A stretch of DNA of 64,000 bases, from contig JBAMDO010000578.1 in the NCBI GenBank assembly GCA_037074765.1, forward strand, positions 186,001 through 250,000, in the 5' to 3' direction. The position numbers and the translations under genes were made by a program. The stretch is from Mansonella perstans. Lineage: Eukaryota > Nematoda > Chromadorea > Rhabditida > Onchocercidae. The notes beneath the pieces are model-generated. The model was not told where the DNA came from and ran no database searches. It saw nothing but the letters and a program-made list of their open reading frames with translations. Below, piece by piece: positions 1-13,800 of this stretch (positions are counted from its first letter, which is position 1; every line of letters begins with the position of its first letter).

Positions 1-184
1 GGAAATTGGTACTAGAAATTGATTTTTAGAATTCACATTTTTCTAAAAATACGGAAGGAGTGAACTTTGCGATTGTATTGTTCCTGTATGAATATATTGC
101 CTGATTTCTGAAATAGTTCGATTAACGTCATGTTTGAGGTCTGACATGTGCACATTAATGGTCAGTTTCATATTACTGTTATAG

Positions 185-1734
185 GCAAGAACGTGCTATG
201 TTGAAGAAGACACATGAGGATGATTCAATAAATCAAGAAGCTCGTGAACGTGATCAAATCAGGTAGATAAATGCTTTTATAAAGAAAAAATCCCTGTTTT
301 TTTTTTTTTATTTTTTCCTCCGATATTTAAGAATCAGTGGAAATTATAGTTCAGCAATCATTTTGAGCATGTCTTCTTATCATCATGTCTTCGCAGGAAA
401 ACAAAATTAACAAATTTCTTGTTGCCCAAAAAGTAAGGCTACCATGTTTTAGTCTGACAGAAGCCAGTTAGGGATAAAATTATCCGTGAGTTTGTGAGGA
501 GAACTATTTTTTTGAGGGAAAATGTTTGTCTTAGAATAGAAAGTAGCATGAAAATAGCAGAGACCGAGTTGCTTAATTCTCGGGATTTTTTATAGGCGTG
601 ATCGCTTAGATGAACATCGCCGTGAAAGAAATATTGCACGAAACAATCCAGATAAGTTGGACAGGTTTAAAAAAGGTCGTGAGCGGGATATCAGCGAAAA
701 GATTGCTCTTGGTTTGCCAGATGCTCGTGCAAGACATCATGAAACGCAGTTTGATCAACGACTTTTTGATCAGTCTAAGGTTGTTTTTTTTTTTTTTTTT
801 TTAGTTTCGTAAGTGTGGTGCGATTTTTTATTTAAAATCTTTTGATATTTCTTATTATGATATTAAAGTTTTTTGATTTTTCTGATTATAGCTGCTTTTT
901 TTCAGGGATTGGATAGTGGTGGTATCGATGATGAAACTTACAGCGCATACGACAAGCCTTGGCGTGCCCAGGACAATATTCAGCAACACATTTATCGACC
1001 AAGTAAGTTGGCGAATTTGATCCATTCATGTTCTTTATTTAAATGGCAAAAGCTTAAGGAGTTTGGGAATATAAAAAGTGTTCGAGATTTTTGGAATGTT
1101 TGCAGGCAAAAATCTTGATAAAGATCTTTACGGTGATGATTTGGATCGTATAATTAGTACCAACCGATTTGTTCCTGATAAGGGATTTAGCGGTACCGAA
1201 CCTGGGGCAACACGCAATGCAGGACCTGTTGAGGTTTGTATTATCCATTAATAGCTTCTTGTTTTTTCTCAATGTCGTTGTCTTATTTCTTTTTTAATTT
1301 TTTTTTTTCAATTTTTAAGTTGCGTATAAATTTCTTTTTACTGAATTTAATCGACATTCTCAAAGACATTGTCCTTTCCTTCTAATTTCTTTTTCTCAAA
1401 ACACGAATCCGTTTTTTTACTTCCATTATAAGCCTGCAAAAAAAAAATTAAGAGCTGATATTTTCATTCCGAGCAAAATTTAGGTAGTTTTTAGTTTCAG
1501 TAAAGGATAAAAAATCCTGTCACGTTATTTTTCCGCTATTATTATTTAATTATCCCAAAATACTAGATTTTCTTTACTCTACAGTTTAATTTCCAGTTCG
1601 AAAAGGAGGAGGAGGATATATTCGGTCTCGGCCAGTTGCTACAGTCAGCTAAAGAATCAGGTAAAGAGTTGAAAAAGAGAGCAGCTGATAGCGGTGCTGA
1701 TGAAGGTTCGTCGTCATCTAAGAAACGCCGGTGA
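185..1734 (+). CDS. skp-1: SNW domain protein SNW1/SKIP (3' part)
   Basis: C-terminal part of SNW1/SKIP (Drosophila Bx42, yeast Prp45), a nuclear protein of the active spliceosome and a transcription co-regulator. Five exons splice in one frame: 185-262, 596-779, 906-1002, 1106-1233 and 1597-1734, all with GT/AG borders; the N-terminal SNW domain lies left of the window. What is seen: an Arg/Glu/Asp-rich helix, then the family-typical stretch with ERNIARNNPDK, RDISEKIALGLP, a segment YDKPWRAQ, then DLYGDDLD and FVPDKGFSGTE, and an acidic FEKEEEDIFGLGQLL tail ending in a basic SSSSKKRR. These match the conserved C-terminal half of SKIP proteins from animals. Nothing looks broken. The stop at 1732-1734 is followed by 2.7 kb without a clear gene. 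The family call is from recognition of the sequence. Confidence 0.93.
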
Positions 1735-4295
1735 ATAGCTTCCGGCATACTTATAAAGTTTTTTTTTGCGAATGTTTTTGATCATTTTGTGAATATCTGC
1801 CATTTTGGCGTAATTTTTTCAGTTTATTTCTGTCGTGAGTTTTTAGTAATTATATGCGTATTCAAAACGTAATACGTTAGAATGCATATTTCCTGACTTC
1901 CCTCCTGTCTTTAAGAATTTTCAGAAGAGTGATATTTCTTAATTCTTTTTGTACTTTGTTCGCAATAATGGCAGGTTTGTAAGTTGGCTGTATACCTCAG
2001 TTAGATTGTTTTATGCACTATCTTTTGGCTTTAGTGTCGGTATCGAATGCTATCAACAGCTTCATCTTATGTTGATTATATTTTTCATACATTTTCTGTG
2101 GTTGAGAATTGCGAGTTGTATTAACCTTTTAATCCAGTTGAATGAGGGATAAATGAGATAATACAAGGAAATCTAGCAGTTCGGATCATGTCTGAGTTTG
2201 CTTTTAAAACTTTGTTAATTCTTCATTAGAAATCGTTTCTTGTTTCAGACAATCACCTATTATGTTTTGAAATGTGCTATTTTATTCCTTGTAAGCCTAA
2301 GCTTCTAAATTTTTTGTACTAACTTACTTATACTGTAACCACTTCGTTTCAGTCTAATGTAGACCAATTGAGTTCATTTTTATTTTTCGAACCAAAAAAT
2401 CTGCATAAAGAAACCTACTACTGCTACTTTTGTTGTGCTGAAATGTTACCTTGTTTGAATTCTTCGTTCCCGAGCATCTTTGGTTTAGTTTCCAAATTTA
2501 ATGCACAATCTGCTTCATCATGTGGTCTCTCGGGATTATCTTCTCGTTTAACTTAAAAAAGATGAATAAACGTGAAAATCATTAAACCTGTAATCATTGG
2601 AAAGTTGCATAGTCAGCATTTTATCCATGATTTTGTTCTTTCTATTTCTAAAGATTAAGAACTTGTGGATAGTTTCATTTCTCCTGTTTTCCGCAAAGCT
2701 TTGAGATAATGTAAATGCAGAAGTGAGCTCACTTTCTGTTGCTCTGACCGGAAATGCTACTGTACTCCTCATTCCGTAATACGTATCTGTTTCTTGTTCG
2801 TTTGGATCCTGCATTTTTGAAAGTGCTTTGGAAAGAAAAAAAACGACAGAAATTAAGGATAAAAGGTGATATTATGGTAAATCAGCTGCAAGTTGATGAT
2901 GTTATGTTGTGAGCAAGTGTTCCGATATTTCGGTAACACTTGGAAATATACGGTGAAAATGGGGAAATCCAGAGTTGTAGTGCTAGTGATATGAATAACA
3001 TTGTACATTGTCTTCATGTTAGGGGAAAAAAAATGAGCGAATACTCAGTACCAGAAATTCAGGTAAATGCCCTGGCTTATATGGACGTTTGGATTTCTTC
3101 ATTGTGCACGACAATAATACGATCATAATGGTAATGCTGCTAGTGATACTTGTAATAAATGTTGTAACTGGTATTGTAGTTGTGAACCAAAAATACATTT
3201 ATTTAAAGATCCTATAAATTCTTGCATTTAAGGTTAATTTAAATATCACATTGACTTGTGTAACTTTTGCATTACTTCACTTTATAATAATTAAAAAGCT
3301 CATATTTTTATTTAGAATTTAAGTCTTGAAAATGATACATTTAATAGTACTGCAAAAACTATTTGGGTAGAAATCATGATTTTTAACAATACCTTGGAAA
3401 AATCTTGCAAGAAGAAAGTGCTGAAGAGAAGAAGCAGTAAGTAGGCCGTCTTATATACTGTAATAGAAAATAAGCATTCTTAAATTAAGCAATTTCTTTT
3501 TATTGCTTTTTATGAATGATATGCAAATTTAGGAGTGTGGAATTGCCCTTATCACTGATTATAATTTATCATTGAACGATTCAATTAATCAAACATTATT
3601 TGTGAAAGTAGAAGCTATCGTAAAGATATCAAGTAGTGCGGTAAAATATGTGTTATCAGATAACAACAGGAAACAGAGGAAAGCCAAGAATGAATTGGCT
3701 CAACAATGCTTACGTCTAAAGCTTTCTATTAAAGTAGCCGAGAAAGTAGCAGTGAAAACATTAGTGTTCCTAGCGGTAGTGGTAATTTAAGTTAGATGCA
3801 TTGGAAAGTTGACCAATGAGTATATTCCATTTGACCAATATATCTCACCCTGTTATCTTGATGACCAATGGTCAAAGCAACTATTTGATATGATGCAGGG
3901 AAGCAACGGTTGCACAATGTCCCAATGTTCAGCACAAAAAGCAGATTCAAAATTGCCGAAGTTAGCAAATGATTTTGTCTTCAGATTCTTTTTTCCTCCA
4001 ATTGTCCATTTGTTGTCCATAATTTCTGTGATTTATAACTTTATCAGAAATATCAAATATATTAAAAAATTATCAACATCTATAAATAATACAATCAGTG
4101 AAAATGGACAATTGTTAAAATTTAATTTTGTTTGTAATTTAATTAACCTTTAATATTTTCTTTATATTGTATTTGCATATATTTAATTAGTACATATATT
4201 ATTTTTTAGTATATATTATTCAATTAACACACATATATTATTCAGAGATCTTATCTCTGATATTTTATAAATAATGTTAACACTTATTATATTAT

Positions 4296-4318
4296 AAAAA
4301 AAAAAAAAAAAAAAAAAA
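4296..4318 (+). repeat. Poly(A) tract, 23 bp
   Basis: Uninterrupted A run in the SNW1-RMI1 intergenic region. No direct repeat or second element end was recognised around it. Confidence 0.85.
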
Positions 4319-4448
4319 GTAATGGTATATCTTTACTTCTTTTTTCATTGAAGTTTCATAGTTTGAGCAAATAGAATTTTAATCCTTTCATGAAATATTA
4401 ATTCATTATTGCTAATTTATGCAATTAAATTTTAATCAGTTCAAAAAA

Positions 4449-4457
4449 TTTTTTCAG
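4449..4457 (+). promoter_or_regulatory. Probable trans-splice acceptor of RMI1
   Basis: ATTTTTTCAG-type acceptor 25 bases before the RMI1 start codon with no coding exon before it. In nematodes such a site usually receives a spliced leader. Inferred from position and consensus only. Confidence 0.5.
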
Positions 4458-4482
4458 GTGTTAAATTTATTAATTGTTATGG

Positions 4483-7400
4483 ATGGACGTCGATATTATC
4501 GAGGATTTTTTCAGTAAAAAACTGAATGTTGCATTAGAAAAAGAATGGCTAACCGAAGTGATGATATATCTTCGTTCCCTAGTTAGTGCAAATTGCTTTA
4601 TGATGAATAGCTGATAAATTCCTTTTAAATAATCACACATGATATGTGCTGTTCCTTTTAGTACAGCTTGTTTTGACGAATTATCGCAACTTTTTGAAAG
4701 TTTAAAAGTGATCAATAAATATTTGAAATACTCGAACATTAAGAATATTTTTAAAGGAATTGAATACAAGCTTGTATTAAAAGGAATAACATATTACAAA
4801 TAAGTTTTAGAAATGGAAACATCGACCCCATTTCACTGTTTCGTTCATCTCAATTCATTTGTCCACTTATTCTTAAAATTTCCTATCCTTCTTTCTTTCC
4901 ATTCTTGTATTTCTTTGCTACCATTTGTTGCTCTATACGATATACAATTTTACTTAAAAGCTGCTAAATTCTTTTAGGGATTTAATAGTGATTCCTTATT
5001 ATCAGCTGTTTATGAACAGTGGCTCTATACGGACCTCAAAATATCCACGAAACCATTATTATCTTTATCAGATAATAATCGCTCGACGCCATCGATGCTT
5101 GCAGGTAACATTGTGGTGCAGGTATGGTTTATTCTGTTTCTTTTCTTTGTTTTTTTTGGGGGGAAAACGAGATAATTATTAAGATAATATGATTTCAGCA
5201 GCAAATTTAAACCTTATTATACCTCAATATAATTTTGCTTTGCTTTTAGTCCATTGCTGAAATTCTTTTTTTTTGCAGCCTGAATATTATTTTATTTCAG
5301 ATAAATTCAATTGTCGATATTAGTACATCAATGTATTCGCAATACAAGAATTTGACGAGCAAATTTGAGGACAATTCTGGTTTCCAGTTAAAATTGGAAG
5401 AAAATGAAACAAATTCCGATGTATTTGTGATTCTTTTCAAATTTAGAGCATATAAATAATGCGAAAATGAAGTCATTCTAGGAAGTTATTGATCAGTGCT
5501 TTAAATTTGTCAGTGCTTAACATTTCGATTTTCTATTTGGATCAGAATTTCTAAATTCCTTGATTAAAATTAAAGTGTTTTCATTCTTTAGCTAAGTGAG
5601 AAACGTATGCTCTCAATGGAAATAACAGACGGCCAAGTATCAGTAAAGGCTGTGGAATATGGCCCATTGAATGCCCTTTCTCTCCTGACATGTCCGGGAT
5701 GCAAGGTAAATTTTTTGGTTGTAGATTGTAGATGTAGATTGCAGAAATTAATATTTGCTGTCAAAAAAACATGTTCTCGTATTTTATTTCTTCAAATATT
5801 TCTAAAATTAATAAATCGGCTTTTAAATATTTATCGCTATTAAAAAAGAAGATGATAAATTTTTGCTGATTTTTGTAATAAATGCTAATTTTGTGGTTTA
5901 AGATTCTACTAACGAACAATATATGCCTTCGACGTGATATTTTACTGCTCACTGAATTGAATTGTATAGTACTGGGTGGTGACGATGATTTGCTCATGAA
6001 AACTGGTCGTCCGGTTGAAATAATGATGAAAAATTTGAATATTGCTGCCTCACTGGAGAGACATGACATCAAGTCTTTAAGCAAGACAAAAGAAATTAAT
6101 CAGTTCGTACCTTTTAGCATTTCATTTTTATTCAAGATGAAATCTCTAGTTAAGTTACTAATCTAAAAAAATCTTATCCATATTTTTTGTTAAAAGGACT
6201 AGATGTACTAAATCGTCGTAGGTTCATAACTGCTTGTAGCAATATTTGCTTGTACATTTCTTCAGTATGTTGTTTTTTCTATAAGTCAGTTTTGAGAAAT
6301 GATTAAAAAGCATTGCAGTACAACATATTTTTTAATAATTTTACTTTTCATTCAATTCTAAATATGTTTATTTTCATCTACTTTTATGCATTTTATATAA
6401 AATTTTGCCGTTATATAAATATGATATTAGCAAGTAGTAAAGTTAACCAAAGTTAGCTTTTATTCGCTAAAATAATCGTTAGATTTATTTCTTCAAACTG
6501 AAATTACCAATGATCTCCATAACATGTGGTAGAGCAAATAGTGTTCTTCATGGATTTCCGACCTCTCCTTTCTCACTTGTTGTTCAAGCTTCTCTTTGTG
6601 ATACTCATAAATTAGGAGTGATTAATAGATGACTTCAAAAGATCAAAAATGATTCTGCAAAACTATAATTGTTAAATATGAATTAATGAAGGGAAAATAA
6701 TTGCAGCAGCAGCATTCTAAATTCTAACAGTGTTTTCTCTCGGTCGAATATGAAGCCTATAATGCAGGTGAAGCCACTTTCGGGTAAAAAGTCGTAAGTT
6801 ATTTTACTGATTTCTAGAGAGATTTTGATTTTTATGAATTTCTCACTGATATTTTGATTTATTTGATTTTATGAGCTGTATTTTTCGAGCTATTTTTTCT
6901 TTTTTAAATCAGTAGATATATTTTTGGAGATATTCATTCTTTTTTTAATTATGTTTGTTCCTTTATCTGTTTATTTATTTCCCGCAAAAATGATTTGTTT
7001 TTGCTTCACCATATTCAATTAAAATTGGTGAATGATAAAATGTGTTTTCTCTATTCGAAACCGTAATCTCTAAAGCTAATTGAAAAGGAAGTGAAGCAAT
7101 TAAATAGTTACAGGTTGAAGAAGGATGCAAATTCCAAAACCACATTGCAGCATTAATTGTTTGTCCCGGGTTGAGGTGTCTTCACATTTAATTAAATAAA
7201 TGAGCTTTGATTTCAGACCTTCAGAAACCTCGAAGCGAAAACTAATATCTGCAAGTGAAACTACACGTGTTGGACAATCTGTAAACAACATTAGGGTAAT
7301 GATTATTAGTTGAATTTTGCTTGGATAAATCAGTTGATCTAAAACTTTTCATGATTCATTTTAATCATTTTAGCAGCGAATGAATGTTTCGCTGAATGTA

Positions 7401-9490
7401 AATCCGAGTACTTCTGGTAGTAAAACATCAATCACTGCATCAACATCGAGTCGTTCAATGGATTCGTTATCAAATGCTGCACTTACTAAGCGTATAAAAA
7501 TGTATTTTTTTGTTGAAAAATTTTTACTTTATTCATATCACTTATGTATCTTGATTAGAAAAACTTTGTAGTGCTAATTTATTAGAGATGGTAAATGAAT
7601 AATAATAATTTGAAAGGGACGTAAATCCAAGAGACGAATGGACAGGATGAATGACTGTTCTCTTTATTTGAAATCTGATGCAGGTCTGTCAAATAGAAAT
7701 TAACCATCACTCAATGTTTTTTGAGTTTTCTTTCGTCTTATCCTTGTAAAAATTTTTGACATCTCATGGCGAAAATCTTTTACTTGTCAAATAAGTTTAT
7801 TTCTTTTTTTTACAGGGAAGTAGTTGACGCTGACACTGATGTCATCTTGCTCGAAACGCCTACAGCCATGAAACAGGAAATAAGTGAAGAAGGTATAAAG
7901 TTCTGCTGCCTAAAAATTCTTGTTGATTAATGATTTGAAGGTACTGGTGCTTGAAAGAAATAAAACCAACTGTTTAAACTGAGCAATGCTATTTTTTCAT
8001 TGTGACTTCCTTCAGGTCCAAAGACTAATACTTCATATTAATGTTGTTCTATTTATTTACTGCTCTATACTTTACTCGCTACTTTCATTATTTTTTGTTT
8101 GTAGTGAACTTGAAGCACTTTTTCCTTCAATGAGTGTTTTGAAGTCGCCATGTATGTCAAAACATATCTCTTATTTGTAGTTGTTTTGAGAAAAAATAGT
8201 TCAACCGCGACACTTAAATCGATCGATGATCCAATCATTGATGCTTACAAAAGGCTTGGAGTTGAATCAATCGCGACAGCATTACGAACAATGCGGTATG
8301 CTGTTGGACCGAGGAATAAAATGCTAGCTGTAAGCATTTTGATTAATTTTAAAGATCAATGATTTATTGAATATTTTCCCATTTTTATTTCGTGGTCAAA
8401 AAGAATGATGATTAACGTTAACTTGGACATTTTAGGTTTGTTTAACCGTTCAGTTGTGAAATATGGTTTAAATTACATAACAGTGATATAACTCATTTCA
8501 AAATGCTAAGCGTTTTCGAAGCACATAAATTATCATAAAGCTGAAGTGTACTAATTGTCTTGATTGTCAGCAGATAAATTAAATGAAGTTTAAGTCTTAA
8601 GTCGAAGTTTTTTATTAAATCTTGATGAGTTATATTTCCTCATTACAGCTTTCATTACGAGGTTACTTGTAAACTTTTTTTTTCTCCCAATTTCTTTTTC
8701 TCTAGATCAATGTTCATATAAGTGTTAAATGTACATGTATCATTGATACTCATTTCTGTTTCCAGGCTTTAATGGATACAAAACCACTAGAGCCATTACA
8801 TATAAACAATGATGGATTATGGGCACTGTCTGTAACGTTAAGTGACGAAAGTTATGAATGCTTAACGTGCGTCGTGTCACATAAATTTCTGGTAGAACTA
8901 ATTGGTTGGACTCCGAAAGAGGCACTTGTCAGTTTTCTTAACGTTCTGAATATTTTTGTTTACCTTTTTGGTTTAGGTGTTTCATTTTATTCAGTTTTAA
9001 TCGATATATCTACGTTTTTATACGTGTGCTTTTCATTTTCGCTGTTCATGAAACGGTTTTGATTACAGATAAAGGAATGCTTTCGTTTTTATTCAACTAT
9101 TCTATTTATTTATTAGTGTTTTCTTCCTTCACTATTCAAAATTTCTTACTTTTCCAAATTAAATACATTTACACACAAATTATTAATTTATTTATACTTC
9201 CTTCTTCTCTCTTTTGCGTGATCATAGTGCTTCCTTATCAAATTATTTAAGTATAATTGATGTTTCAAGTGTTCAGTTGGAAAAACTGAAATCAAACGTT
9301 TTTCCAGGAAGCTCGCGCAAGTAAAGATCCAGCACGGCGAAAAGAAGGAACACTACGTACAAGAAGCGCTGGGCAGTCAATGCGTAGGTTAGATTTAATC
9401 TGGGAAGTTGAATTCTTCCCACCTGGTGGTTCCACACCTATAATTCACAAAATTGATACATATGCCCAAAAGTTTGGTCTGGTTCGGTAA
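4483..9490 (+). CDS. rmh-1: RMI1, RecQ-mediated genome instability protein 1
   Basis: Subunit of the BLM/TOP3/RMI dissolvasome, which resolves double Holliday junctions in the nucleus. Twelve exons in one frame give 513 residues: 4483-4581, 4978-5121, 5301-5420, 5592-5705, 5903-6102, 6707-6793, 7217-7295, 7374-7501, 7816-7892, 8181-8329, 8766-8927, 9308-9490. Residues 1-120 match the N-terminal helical domain (YEQWLYTDLK, then INSIVDISTSMYSQY, as in human EQWLLTDL and INSLVDVSQPAYSQ). Residues about 122-200 are OB-fold 1 (RMLSMEITDGQVSVKAVEYG; LTCPGCKILL; VLGGDDDLL). Residues about 230-380 are Ser/Thr-rich linker. Residues about 400-513 resemble the C-terminal OB-fold 2 that binds BLM and FANCM in vertebrates (WALSVTLSDESYECLTCVVS, then FLVELIGWTPKEA). 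ATG at 4483 is chosen because the overlapping ATG at 4479 is out of frame. C. elegans has two such proteins (RMH-1, RMH-2), so paralogy is open. The exon 5 donor (6102) is the least certain. Confidence 0.9.
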
Positions 9491-10881
9491 CTTTTGCTAA
9501 ATATTAAGTGGTGAAGTTTCGATTGATAACAAAATAGCGAAATCTTTTAATCAAAAAAATGACTATGACTATTACGGAAACTTTTATAATGAATTCATTC
9601 GAATGCTTATTTTGATGTTGTGTTGTATTGGCACTTTGATCATATCAGTGATCGATTTTAATGCGCGTTTGACAAATATAATTTATATTTCATTTTTTTG
9701 AATTTATCTCAATTTCTTGTGTTCGTGGCATCTGCCTATCTAACTTGTATGAAATTCATTCGTGGCATATATCTACCCAACTCGCTGAAAAAGAGACTTT
9801 CTTGCAGTGGATCTGTTCCCTTCATATCTCAAATTTTCTTCGATACTGTCACTGTGAGTTACTTATAATATGAAATTACTATTCTAAATCTTCATCTGAT
9901 CTACCTCAAAAATTTATAGCAAAGAATCATCTTTCTTATTTTGAATGAGGACGGGGGTGTAGAAGTTGGAAGCAGAAATTTTCACAATTTTTATTTTTTT
10001 GAAATTTTCACGTTTTTGCAAATCTTTTCTGTTTTTCAAAATCAATTTTGTATGTAATTGATGCTGGTAAAGTATTACTGTTCAATAATTGATAACGGTC
10101 AAATATTTCATTATTTGAGAGGCGAAGTAAATAATTCATGGACAGAGTGTTTTACAGTGATGTTTTTTATGAGTAATAATAGTATCAAATGGGAAAAAAC
10201 TTTAACATGGGCGAGCAAAGTAATTATTTTATCACCAAAATTATGTAACACAGATATTTCTAAATATTTTGTTGATCAGTTGGAACTCACAATTATAATG
10301 AATGAACATCATTTACTGCTTTCATTATCTCTTAACTTTTATGATTATATTTTTGATTTTCATGGATTTCATGATATAAGAAACTTTCATGGGTGGGAAG
10401 TCTCTATTATTTAGCATCATCCTTCAGGACAAGAATTGTGATTAGGTGCTTATGCTTCAATCATAGAAGTATTCGAATCAAATGTGCTTTTTTTACCCTA
10501 TCAATAAACCTAATTAGGACCTGATTAACTTCATTTGTCTTTTCAGTTGAATAAAATGAAATACGTTTGAAAAATTAATTCATGCATCTGTTTTGTCATT
10601 TTTTTTTCGCCTGGCAATAAGTTCCATATCCATTTCTAATCTCAGAAAACGATTAACCGGTTGGAGCTATAAAAAGATCATTTTTTATTCCTTCATGATC
10701 TCAAAAAATCTTTGCAATCCAAATACAAGAATTCTTCATATTTCTCTTTTCATTTCATTTTCTTAGTGGAGTTATTCTTTGTATATGTCATTATCCAGGT
10801 AACAAACGGTAACCATTAAACACTGATAAAATTAGAAATGCAATGATTTCCATTCCATTATGTCACAATAATTTATAATTT
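9491..10881. other. Convergent intergenic region
   Basis: Lies between the 3' ends of RMI1 (+) and the pseudokinase (-). It contains an open frame of 118 codons at 10058-10414 (+), Ile/Phe/Tyr-rich, with no recognised motif and no splice context; I regard it as chance. Nothing else is seen. Confidence 0.6.
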
Positions 10882-13800
10882 TCAAGGAATAGATTTTTCA
10901 TTAAATTGAAGCCATTCTGGTATTTGAAACTTATTTTTGTGGTCTCTGCTATCAATCGCTTCTTTGAATAATTTAATCACTAAGTTAAAATCAACAGCTG
11001 CTGAACCCGTCTTTGAAAGCATTTCTCTATAAACATTCAAATTTCAAACTTGAAGAAAAATGTCTATTCACCCAAAAACATTTGAAATTTAAAACATAAA
11101 TCATAATGAAATCCAGTTTAAACAGACCAGTATTAATCATCCTTTCAAATTAAATCACATTTGTGAGAACTTCCTATTATTTTTAAGACACAAAAGTTTT
11201 AACCTTGGCCTTAAAAGTTTTTAATCCTTATATATCACCATTTGATTAAATGAAGGGCAAACCGATAAATCTGTCTCAGCTGACGCGGTAATTTTTTAAA
11301 AGCATCTGTTTTGTAAAAATATGTTTTAATATAGCAAATTCGATCCTCATCATCTTTTAGTGATCGCCATGGTAATCTGAAATTTCGTTAAAAGCGTTGC
11401 AGACTTTTAATTTGTTGTAACTTTTTCTCATGTTCATACTGTGCAAAGAGCAGAGAGCAGCTTGACTTTCAGAAAGGTTAGAAGAACACAAAATAAGTTA
11501 TCGAATGTTTCATAAATCCTTGTAAAATGCTACTCCGCCATATATCATTATGACATGGGCTTTATGAGGATATCAGGCCTTGCTTATCTCCGTCAATCTT
11601 ATCGCTTCACTGGTATTAAAAGTTTATTAAAAATAGCATACTTTCCGTGTAGCATTTCAGCAACCATATAAATAACTGATATAATATCATCTGAAGGACC
11701 TTGCTCACGTCCCCAATGTGCTCTTACAGAGCTGTATCGATAGGAACCGATAAATGGTACAAATATTCGTGGCCTAAAACCGGAAATTTTCATTATTTTT
11801 AATATCAAAAAAAGTTTCTTTTGAATTTCGAACTACCTTCAAGTGTCTTTTATGTGCTGTCACAATCTTATCAATTATCAGCTCATCAATAATCTATTTC
11901 ATAAACTTACTTGCATGGCCAGGGTAAGGCGGAACTGAAATCTATGATAATCATCTTTTCCAGAATATTCCTCTTTGTTAGCGGATTTGTGATCGCAAAA
12001 TTAAACGGCGTTACAAAACGATGCACAAAACCTGCACGATTCAGTGCTGCCAATGCTCGAACACATCCAAGACCAATCATTAATGCCAAAACGGTTGGCA
12101 CTATCCTAAGAGATTTTGGACAACTTTGCAAAGTTTTTTTTTTCTCTATTTTACAAAAGCTATAAATTACAAACATTAAAACAAGTAAAAAAATCTGCAA
12201 ATTAATGTTATAATTTAATTTCATCAAAATTCTCTTTTCCAAATATGCAACAAAAGTCGCAAATATACATGATCATAGATTATAGAAACTTCAGCACAAC
12301 TCAGCATATGGATTAGTACAGAAATTGCATAATACATAGGTTTAGCAGAAAAATTTTTTGCAAATTGTTTAAATGAAGTTATTTTTCAAAATTGAATTTA
12401 AATTTTTTATTAAATTCCGTTTTTATGTTTGTACCAAACGTACTTTTAAAGTGATAACAATTTATAAGAAATGTTTAATGTATGGTTTAATTATTTTTTC
12501 GAATAATACAATTTTTTTCAAAAGTGAGTTTGATAAAATTCAAAATCTTACATTTCTAGCACAATTTTTCACTCATCACTTATAATAAATTCCAACTAAT
12601 GTATGCTACAAAAATAGTTTTGCGCAAAATTTTTTCAAAACAAACTAAAAATGAATTTGTGAAATGGCTGAATTTGGGAACAAGTTTATAAAACAAAAAT
12701 AGAGTCTGAAGTTTCTTAAATGAAAAACCTAAAATTGAGAATAGAACTCTTTTTTAAAAGCTGGAGCGCAAATTTCAAATATGGTCTGCGAACTTCAAGC
12801 ACTTGAGACTTACTTACTGCTTAGATAGATGACAGAGCCTTAAAAGTAGATTAGAAATTTATCAGATGAAACAAGAAGCAATCGAAGATCATATTTCTGA
12901 ATATGAAAACATGTAATTCAGTCACTTTATTATAAGATATATATTTGAAGTTATCACATATATCAGTTGAAAACTTGAAGATAATTTTGCTCCTCTCCAT
13001 TTACAATTTCAACGGATACATGCAAATAATCTGATACTAATCGAATTCAAAGGAAATTAATTACCTTTGTGGTGACAAAACAGAAAGCACCGATACTAAT
13101 GTAGCATCATATTTGATGATTGCGAATGGTCGTCCACGGTATCCTGGATCAAATTCTTCTTCTTGCTCTCCTTCATTTCCGAAATAAAGCTGAAATAGTA
13201 ATTGTATTATGGTTTCCAGTCTAGGTTCGTCATCTTCTAATGCACTTGCTGATAACAGCGAAACAATATTGGAGTTCAGTGTTCTTCAAGAAAATTACCT
13301 ACTAAATTGCTTAGAACCTCACCAGTGAATATTTAAAGTAAGATGAATTATGTTGCAAATAAACTTAAGATGAATTTTTAATTATCAATTAATAATGTTT
13401 TAAATTGAATTTTTCATTTGCTAAACAAAGCATACACAGCACAATAATGTAGTTCACGTATTTAAATGAGAATGAGACTTGAAAAACTAGTGTCATATGA
13501 TATCATTTAAATGAAATATTTCCCGCGGAACTTTTGGATATTCAATAGCCTTAAATTAACTTATTGATAGCTTAAAACTTGTCATGTTTGATAACTTTTT
13601 TCCATGCCGGAATCAAAATACAAGAACTAAACTTTTTCAATTTTTCCACGTTGAATAATTTGTGGAAAGTGTACGCTCCTGTCTTTAACTGTTTCCAACA
13701 CTCTGATAGACATATGTACGGGCCCGTAGGATTTCGCATGCCGCCCAATCATCGCATACAACGGCTAAAGATATATTAGCTAATTGACTTCTTAAACAAT

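Larger units (their letters stand above)
1735..4482. other. Intergenic stretch after SNW1
   Basis: No gene supported. AT-rich, with several open frames of 60-115 codons (for example 3572-3790 and 3809-4153, both plus) that show no family motif, no convincing splice partners and low-complexity Lys/Ala/Val or Asn/Ile content. A run of 23 A at 4296-4318 may be a retroposed or slipped poly(A). The last 30 bases hold the acceptor-like site of the next gene. Confidence 0.6.

Noticed and set aside
3572..4153. Two adjacent open frames (72 and 114 codons) after SNW1
   Set aside because: No motif, no consistent splice chain, low-complexity composition; likely chance, though a decayed gene cannot be excluded.
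8105..8151. Apparent extra RMI1 exon (ELEALFPSMSVLKSP)
   Set aside because: Its frame does not join to the preceding exon in phase, whereas 7892 to 8181 joins directly and keeps the frame.
10058..10414. 118-codon plus-strand open frame
   Set aside because: Phe/Ile/Tyr-rich, sits between two convergent 3' ends, no family resemblance or splice context.
11911..12165. 84-codon plus-strand open frame
   Set aside because: Mirror of the pseudokinase catalytic-loop exon on the other strand.
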